Source: Paenimyroides marinum (GTDB lineage: Bacteria > Bacteroidota > Bacteroidia > Flavobacteriales > Flavobacteriaceae). Taken from it: 64,000 nt of DNA. The DNA lies in NCBI RefSeq assembly GCF_900108395.1, contig NZ_FNXE01000001.1, positions 102,487 through 166,486 of the forward strand. Direction: 5' to 3'. Shown here piece by piece: positions 61,872 to 64,000 of this stretch. The notes under the pieces were generated by a model. It was given only the letters and a program-made list of their open reading frames with translations, did no database searches and was not told the origin of the DNA. A program made the translations under genes and the position numbers. Each line of letters starts with the position of its first letter. Position 1 is the stretch's first letter.

Positions 61872-61913
61872 AAACACCCCCTGCCAGAGTTCTAACTCTG
61901 GCAGGGGGTGTTT
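61872..61913 (+). terminator. Long GC-rich hairpin after ptrB
   Basis: A perfect 19-bp stem (core CACCCCCTGCCAGAGT with its complement) and a TCTA loop are much more GC-rich than the flanking sequence. It can terminate ptrB and the convergent higBA unit. Its CCTGCCAGAG/CTCTGGCAGG core looks like a dispersed palindrome, of which ACCTGGCAGGT at 6917-6927 may be a collapsed remnant. Confidence 0.75.
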
Positions 61914-61932
61914 ATTACTACAAGTTGTAAAA

Positions 61933-62289
61933 TTAATATTCTTCAATCAATAAAGAAGGCGAAAGATTTAATTTTACAGTCAAATTACGAATCATTTTAA
62001 CGGTAAGTTTTCTTTTTCTGTTCAATATTTCAGATACTTTGCTTTTTCCGCCTATAGCATCTATCAAATCCGTTTGTTTCAACTGCATTTCTTCCATTCT
62101 TATTTTGATAGCTTCAATTGGATCGGGAGCTGTTATCGGATAGTTTTTCTTTTCATATTCATCTATCAAAATAGCAAGAATATCAGCTTCGTCGCTTTCG
62201 GGCGTACCCGCTTTTGCATCAAAAAGAACTTCTAATTTTGACAATGCTTCTATATAATCTGTTTCTGTTTTTATAGGTTTTATGTTCAT
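61933..62289 (-). CDS. higA: HigA-type antitoxin (XRE family)
   Basis: This 118-residue protein has an N-terminal helical part (TETDYIEALSKLEVLFDA, a HigA mark) and a C-terminal helix-turn-helix (LKQTDLIDAIGGKSKVSEIL, then RKRKLTVKMIRNLTVKLNL). It binds its own operator and neutralises HigB. It follows the toxin gene after 12 bases, the usual higBA order. Confidence 0.88.
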   Translation of the reverse strand: MNIKPIKTETDYIEALSKLEVLFDAKAGTPESDEADILAILIDEYEKKNYPITAPDPIEAIKIRMEEMQLKQTDLIDAIGGKSKVSEILNRKRKLTVKMIRNLTVKLNLSPSLLIEEY

Positions 62290-62301
62290 AGTTTATATCT
62301 T

Positions 62302-62598
62302 TTAAATGGTGTTCGCATCAATTTTATCATATTCCGTACGTATTCCAATAAAACGAATGAAAACCCATTGTTTTTCAAAATTAAATTTCGCTACCAATCT
62401 GTAACTATTGCCTTTAATGTTAAATACAATTCGGTTACTTTTAAGAATACTTGCATTCACATAGGTTTGCTTTACTTTGTTTGGATTGTCCCAGATAGAA
62501 TTTTTCACCGTATCATACCACGTCTTCAAATATTGTTCTGAGTCCGAATGCTTTTCCCAAAACTGACGTAGTGTACTTTTTGCAAAAATTCTTTCTAT
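62302..62598 (-). CDS. higB: HigB-type toxin without an ordinary start codon
   Basis: The conserved HigB pattern extends upstream of the first TTG (62529): the frame reads ERIFAKSTLRQFWEKHSDSE and then YLKTWYDTVKNSIWDNPNK, matching the family N-terminus. The codon in the place of the usual initiator is ATA at 62596-62598, and a TAA lies five codons further up, so there is no ATG, GTG or TTG for this whole segment. From ATA the length would be 98 residues, as in intact HigB. The C-terminal part (FIGIRTEYDKIDANTI) is complete. It is either started at ATA, or is translated from the TTG as a truncated form, or is inactivated. Confidence 0.75.
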   Translation of the reverse strand: MERIFAKSTLRQFWEKHSDSEQYLKTWYDTVKNSIWDNPNKVKQTYVNASILKSNRIVFNIKGNSYRLVAKFNFEKQWVFIRFIGIRTEYDKIDANTI

Positions 62599-62626
62599 TG
62601 GTCTGATATATATTTACAAATACACA

Positions 62627-62651
62627 AAAAGTTCCCAAATAGAGAACTTTT
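62627..62651 (-). terminator. Hairpin between the accessory secreted gene and higB
   Basis: AAAAGTTC pairs with GAACTTTT around nine bases. It lies after the stop of the 62681 gene on the minus strand and is followed by TGTG; it could also be an operator of higBA. Confidence 0.5.
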
Positions 62652-62680
62652 AAGTTTTATTTTTTTGATAGAATTTCTAT

Positions 62681-63601
62681 CTATTTGTTATCATAATTGT
62701 ATATTAATTCTTGCCATAGACCTTTAGTATTCTTCTTGGGAAGAGTTTTTTTGAGAAATGGGTTTGGAATATCTTCTTTATTTTTAATAGCTTTTAAATA
62801 TGTTTCAGCAGGTTCAAAATCATTAACCTTTTTTAAAGCCTTTTTTGCTTCTTTAAAATTTCTTAAATAATAATTTGATAATCCTAGAAAGTAATTAGTA
62901 TAATTGTTTGGATACCATACATGTTCACAAAAATATTTCACATTCGAATAGTAGTTTTTTTCCATCTGTTTTTTTAGATAATCTTCAGTAATATTCGTTA
63001 TCATATTAATAGTCATATTATCATCAAAACCTAAAAGTTGTGATTTTTTTAAATTATTATAAGAATTTAAATATTCAGATTTATTGATGTAAGCAATTGC
63101 TTTTATTGAAAATGGAGCAGGATGCTCTTTAAGCTTAAGTCTATTAGAAATACCTATATATTTATCTGAATAATAGATAGCTTTGTCATAATCCCCATTA
63201 TCAAGGCTCTCAAGTGATTTCTTATTTAATTCTACTAATGCATCTGCCGTAACTTTTATAGAATATAATTGTAAATCATAATTTGGCTGATATGTAAAAT
63301 TATCTACAAACCCTGGTTCGGCTGTTTTATATCGTTCTCTTGTTTGAGTGCTGTTAGAATTGGTTTTTTGAGCACTTAAGCCTCGTTCAAAGCCTCTATT
63401 GTATCCGTCTTGATAACTATTTATGCTTTCATTTACATTAGGAATAGGTGCTATTGGAGGATTTGGAGATAGACATCCAATACCTTGATTATGGCAATAT
63501 CCTTCTTTGTAGCCATTTCTAAAACCATTTGAAAATTTTGATTGAGAAGAAATGGTTTGAGTACTTATTACAATGAGTAAGAATAGTAAATATTTTTTCA
63601 T
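62681..63601 (-). CDS. Secreted protein with C-x6-C, PNPPI motif and TPR-like repeats
   Basis: This 306-residue protein has a signal peptide (ISTQTISSQ). Its N-terminal part has NGFRNGYKEGY, Cys36 and Cys43 in CHNQGIGC, then PNPPIAPI and YQDGYNRGFERGL, a Gly/Tyr-rich repeat. The C-terminal half (about residues 115-285) is helical with TPR-like spacing (YDKAIYYSDKYIGISNRL, SEYLNSYNNLKKSQLLGF). I know no named family. It lies between the higBA pair and the insertion sequence, in the accessory part of the window. Confidence 0.72.
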   Translation of the reverse strand: MKKYLLFLLIVISTQTISSQSKFSNGFRNGYKEGYCHNQGIGCLSPNPPIAPIPNVNESINSYQDGYNRGFERGLSAQKTNSNSTQTRERYKTAEPGFVDNFTYQPNYDLQLYSIKVTADALVELNKKSLESLDNGDYDKAIYYSDKYIGISNRLKLKEHPAPFSIKAIAYINKSEYLNSYNNLKKSQLLGFDDNMTINMITNITEDYLKKQMEKNYYSNVKYFCEHVWYPNNYTNYFLGLSNYYLRNFKEAKKALKKVNDFEPAETYLKAIKNKEDIPNPFLKKTLPKKNTKGLWQELIYNYDNK

Positions 63602-63729
63602 AATTGTATGTTTTTAAAATCGTTTTCTAATTTTAGATATTCGAAATATCATTTATCTTGAAAAAAATATAATGGATATACTAACTTAGCTTCCAGTTAA
63701 AGTTAAGCATAAAATCTTATTTTTGACGT

Positions 63730-64000
63730 ATGAAAAAAGAAAGAAAAATTTATGATTCAGCTTTTAAATCGAAAGCTGTTGCATTGAGCCACGAACGGTC
63801 CAACATTTCTGAATTAGCCAGAGAACTTGGTATTAAAGCTACCTTGCTTTACAAATGGCGAAAAGAATACGAGAAGTTCGGCGAAGGAAGTTTCCCTGGT
63901 AATGGAAACTTAAAACTAACACCAGAGCAAGAGAAGATTCGTTTACTTGAAAAACAACTAAAAGACGCTGAATTAGAACGAGATATATTAAAAAAAGCAA
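63730..64000 (+). mobile_element. IS3-family insertion sequence, start of OrfA (runs off the window)
   Basis: From the ATG at 63730 the frame encodes MKKERKIYDSAFKSKAVALS, then SELARELGIKATLLYKWRKE, and on to LEKQLKDAELERDILKKA at the window edge. This is the OrfA helix-turn-helix protein plus the leucine-rich segment of an IS3-family transposase. The DDE catalytic OrfB lies outside. The left end of the element cannot be placed with certainty; it should lie between about 63650 and 63730. Confidence 0.88.

Noticed and set aside
1..64000. tRNA or rRNA genes
   Set aside because: I saw no cloverleaf with the usual TTCGA-type loop or CCA end and no rRNA-like stretch; a covariance-model search would settle it.

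Overview
The window is AT-rich chromosomal DNA from a member of the Bacteroidetes, almost certainly family Flavobacteriaceae (Flavobacterium/Myroides-like). The reasons are the recurrent TAnnTTTG -7 promoter elements with no clear Shine-Dalgarno sites, the gliding ATPase GldA, a PorP/SprF protein, two type B type IX secretion (T9SS) cargo proteins, a SusC/TonB-like barrel, a DUF5686 barrel and a cyclophilin-FKBP fusion. Most of the window is housekeeping. I saw no rRNA, tRNA or CRISPR array.

Layout. 1-8.4 kb: 5' part of argS (cut by the window edge), a TonB-type barrel, and a two-gene ABC module whose permease carries a periplasmic thioredoxin domain; then about 490 bases of palindromic repeats and a PorP/SprF gene. 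8.5-12.2 kb: Nfu Fe-S scaffold, DUF255 protein and a secreted unknown. 12.2-19.4 kb (minus strand): the late cytochrome oxidase operon (heme O synthase, two subunit III genes, subunit IV, SCO pair, DUF420, tsaB). It is interrupted by a two-gene insert bounded by 34-bp direct repeats. 19.5-26.1 kb: deoC, two paralogous T9SS cargo genes with a lipoprotein between them, lpxK. 26.2-30.8 kb (plus): Nif3, a coiled-coil protein with a degenerate zinc ribbon, a hydrolase, RluF, GldA. 31-39.3 kb (minus): envelope proteins, a nucleotide block (deoxynucleoside kinase, folA, thyA), a BFN nuclease, etfBA. 39.5-48.5 kb: pdhB, DUF5686, ppa, a DegT aminotransferase and waaA (surface sugar and Kdo).

48.5-54.8 kb holds the most interesting locus: an MbnP-like lipoprotein, an MbnH-like di-heme protein and a Cys-tagged outer-membrane barrel, with an AraC regulator and two nearly duplicate small membrane proteins carrying CNGKCHL. 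I read it as a copper (or related metal) handling system without a methanobactin gene. 54.8-57.8 kb: trmD and rplS, usually neighbours, are split by a RelE/ParE toxin-antitoxin pair and a TraB/GumN protein. 57.8-64 kb: DUF1275, DUF4369, YbaB, oligopeptidase B, a HigBA pair whose toxin lacks an ordinary start codon, an accessory secreted protein, and the beginning of an IS3-family insertion sequence running off the right edge.

Across the window several intergenic palindromes share one core (GTCATTCTGA...AGATTTCTC...GAAATGAC), and several hairpins sit unusually close to promoters and start codons.
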